Below, piece after piece: positions 6,692 to 7,521 of a stretch of 7,521 bases of DNA; the stretch's first letter is position 1; each line of letters opens with the position of its first letter. The notes beneath the pieces are model-generated. The model did no database searches, was not told where the DNA came from, and worked only from the letters and a program-made list of their open reading frames with translations. The stretch is from the NCBI GenBank assembly GCA_947471105.1, contig CANIYB010000113.1, positions 1 through 7,521 of the forward strand, read 5' to 3'. The position numbers and the translations under genes are program-made. This DNA comes from Cytophagaceae bacterium (lineage in GTDB: Bacteria; Bacteroidota; Bacteroidia; Cytophagales; Spirosomataceae).

Positions 6692-7214
6692 CTTCTAAAT
6701 AAACCTCTAAAAGGCCCTCTGGTAATTCCGTAAATACAATTTTTTCTTTCTTATCCACTTTGGGTACAATTTCATCAATCAAAGGAATTAACACTTCTTT
6801 TGATTGATAGATCATAATGAGTACATCCTGCGCACCTGTTGAGTAAACTTCTTTCACATATCCCAATAAACCTAAATTACGATCTTGCACCTGATAATCA
6901 ATAATCTCATGGTAATAAAATTGGTCATCTTTTAATTTAGGCAAAAAGCTAATGGGTAAAAACAACTTCAATCCGACCAACTCTTTGGCCAAATCAAGAC
7001 TATTGATGCCTTCCAGCGTCATTAAATTAACGGAATCTCGAATTTGAAGTTCATCAATAAAATAAGGAACTAATTCGTTGCCTTTTTGAACAAATACAGA
7101 TTCCAATCCCTCATATTCATAGGGATCATCCACATCCATAAATACATGAAACGCTCCTTTTAATCCATGAGGCTTAGCCAAAGCACCCAACTCGAAATAT
7201 TCTGTTTTTGCCAT
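6678..7214 (-). CDS. rimM: 16S rRNA processing protein RimM
   Basis: RimM binds ribosomal protein S19 and assists maturation of the 30S subunit head and 16S rRNA processing. The 178 residues are of normal length. The N-terminal domain starts with the diagnostic GALAKPHGLKGAFHV (10-24), followed by VDDPYEYEGL. The C-terminal PRC-barrel domain (about 95-175) contains the conserved FYYHEIIDYQV (98-108), GLLGYVKEV (114-122), VLIMI near 131, LIPLIDEIV (142-150) and EGLLEVYL near the end. The ATG at 7214 lies a few bases after the T tract of a terminator-like hairpin and has no Shine-Dalgarno motif. The 3' end overlaps trmD by 14 bases. The rpsP-rimM-trmD order is conserved across bacteria and supports the call. 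Confidence 0.97.
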   Translation of the reverse strand: MAKTEYFELGALAKPHGLKGAFHVFMDVDDPYEYEGLESVFVQKGNELVPYFIDELQIRDSVNLMTLEGINSLDLAKELVGLKLFLPISFLPKLKDDQFYYHEIIDYQVQDRNLGLLGYVKEVYSTGAQDVLIMIYQSKEVLIPLIDEIVPKVDKKEKIVFTELPEGLLEVYLEDDAN

Positions 7215-7219
7215 AGGTA

Positions 7220-7262
7220 CAAAAAAAAATCATACAAATCTGAAAACAAATTTGTATGATTT
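7220..7262 (-). terminator. terminator-like hairpin between rpsP and rimM (possible attenuator)
   Basis: The arms AAATCATACAAAT (7227-7239) and ATTTGTATGATTT (7250-7262) are perfect inverted complements, giving a 13-bp stem with a 10-base loop. In the direction of transcription (minus strand) the 3' arm continues into a run of T opposite the A tract at 7221-7229. This is the form of an intrinsic terminator, though the stem is AT-rich (three G-C pairs). It begins 16 bases after the rpsP stop and its T tract ends six bases before the rimM start codon, so full termination would separate rimM-trmD from the rpsP promoter. Partial termination that lowers rimM and trmD expression relative to S16 is the likelier role (inference). 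Confidence 0.6.
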
Positions 7263-7278
7263 AATCAAATTTTTAAAA

Positions 7279-7521
7279 TTATTCTGCTGCTGGCTCTTCA
7301 GTCGCTTCAGTAGCTGCTTCTTCTGCTGCTGGAGCTTCTGCCGCTGGCTCTTCTGCCACAACTTCCTCAACCGCAACTTCTGCTGCTGCTTCTTCTGCTA
7401 CAACTTCCTCAACCGCAACTTCAGCCACTGGCTCTTCTGCCACAACTTCTTCAACCGCAACTTCTGCTGCTGCTTCTTCAGCTACAACTTCCTCAACCGC
7501 AACTTCTGCTGCTGCTTCTTC
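7279..7521 (-). CDS. rpsP: 30S ribosomal protein S16, acidic C-terminal tail only (partial at right edge)
   Basis: Only the last 80 codons and the TAA stop (7279-7281) are in the window. All 80 residues are Glu, Ala, Val, Pro or Thr, with 29 Glu and no basic residue. The conserved S16 core would lie beyond the right edge, so the identity rests on position: the gene directly upstream of rimM-trmD is normally rpsP. Bacteroidota S16 proteins are also known for Ala/Glu-rich C-terminal extensions well beyond the 80-90 residue core. The tail is built from a 14-residue repeat, EVAVEEVVAEE plus three variable residues. The tail probably projects from the ribosome surface as a flexible or helical acidic arm; its function is unknown. 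Another low-complexity protein is possible but less likely. Confidence 0.75.
   Translation of the reverse strand, partial: EEAAAEVAVEEVVAEEAAAEVAVEEVVAEEPVAEVAVEEVVAEEAAAEVAVEEVVAEEPAAEAPAAEEAATEATEEPAAE
7339..7506 (-). repeat. four tandem 42-bp repeats in the rpsP tail, arranged as two 84-bp dimers
   Basis: Four consecutive 42-base units (7506-7465, 7464-7423, 7422-7381, 7380-7339) each encode EVAVEEVVAEE plus three residues. Units 1 and 3 end in AAA and differ from each other by one base. Units 2 and 4 end in PVA or PAA and differ at three bases. The order is thus A-B-A-B, an 84-bp dimer duplicated once. The last 15 bases of the window (EEAAA) match the end of unit B or A style repeats, so the array probably continues to the right. 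Confidence 0.9.

Overview
The window looks like a low-GC chromosomal segment of a Bacteroidota bacterium, most likely of the order Cytophagales (lineage is an inference from gene content). The evidence is a SusC/RagA-type TonB-linked outer-membrane receptor with a typical CarboxypepD_reg-like domain, a Bacteroidota-type ECF sigma factor beside it, start codons preceded by A/T-rich sequence rather than Shine-Dalgarno motifs, and a putative S16 protein with a long Ala/Glu/Val tail.

Layout. (a) 1-1690, minus strand: the N-terminal 563 residues of a SusC-family receptor; the rest lies beyond the left edge. (b) 1691-1977: an AT-rich leader with a doubtful 64-codon ORF, a LacI-type half-conserved palindrome and a second palindrome. 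(c) 1978-2547 (or 2637), minus: an ECF sigma-70 factor with no recognisable FecR-type anti-sigma gene beside it. (d) 2548-2799: a divergent intergenic region with a tandem 12-bp repeat that ends in a perfect GTAAACGTTTAC palindrome. (e) 2800-4194, plus: an APC-superfamily amino-acid permease, the only gene on the plus strand, with an apparent intrinsic terminator inside the convergent neighbour. (f) 7521-4182, minus: a tightly packed run of rpsP (tail only), rimM, trmD, an EamA/DMT exporter and a secreted alpha/beta-hydrolase. Junctions inside this run are a terminator-like hairpin (rpsP/rimM), a 14-bp overlap (rimM/trmD) and two identical TAATATG stop-start junctions.

How the genes work together. 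rpsP-rimM-trmD is the classical translation operon (ribosomal protein S16, 16S processing factor, tRNA m1G37 methyltransferase). Here it appears to have acquired two unrelated downstream genes, a drug/metabolite transporter and an exported esterase. The sigma factor and SusC receptor probably form a nutrient-uptake module, with the SusD partner expected beyond the left edge. The matching TAAACGTTTA palindromes upstream of both the susC leader and the sigma/permease divergent region suggest that one LacI-family regulator could act on both; this is inference.

I found no RNA genes, insertion sequences, CRISPR arrays or phage genes, and no clearly new multi-gene system. The most unusual sequence features are the 84-bp higher-order repeat in the S16 tail, the hairpin between rpsP and rimM, the antisense-embedded terminator, and the palindrome pair.
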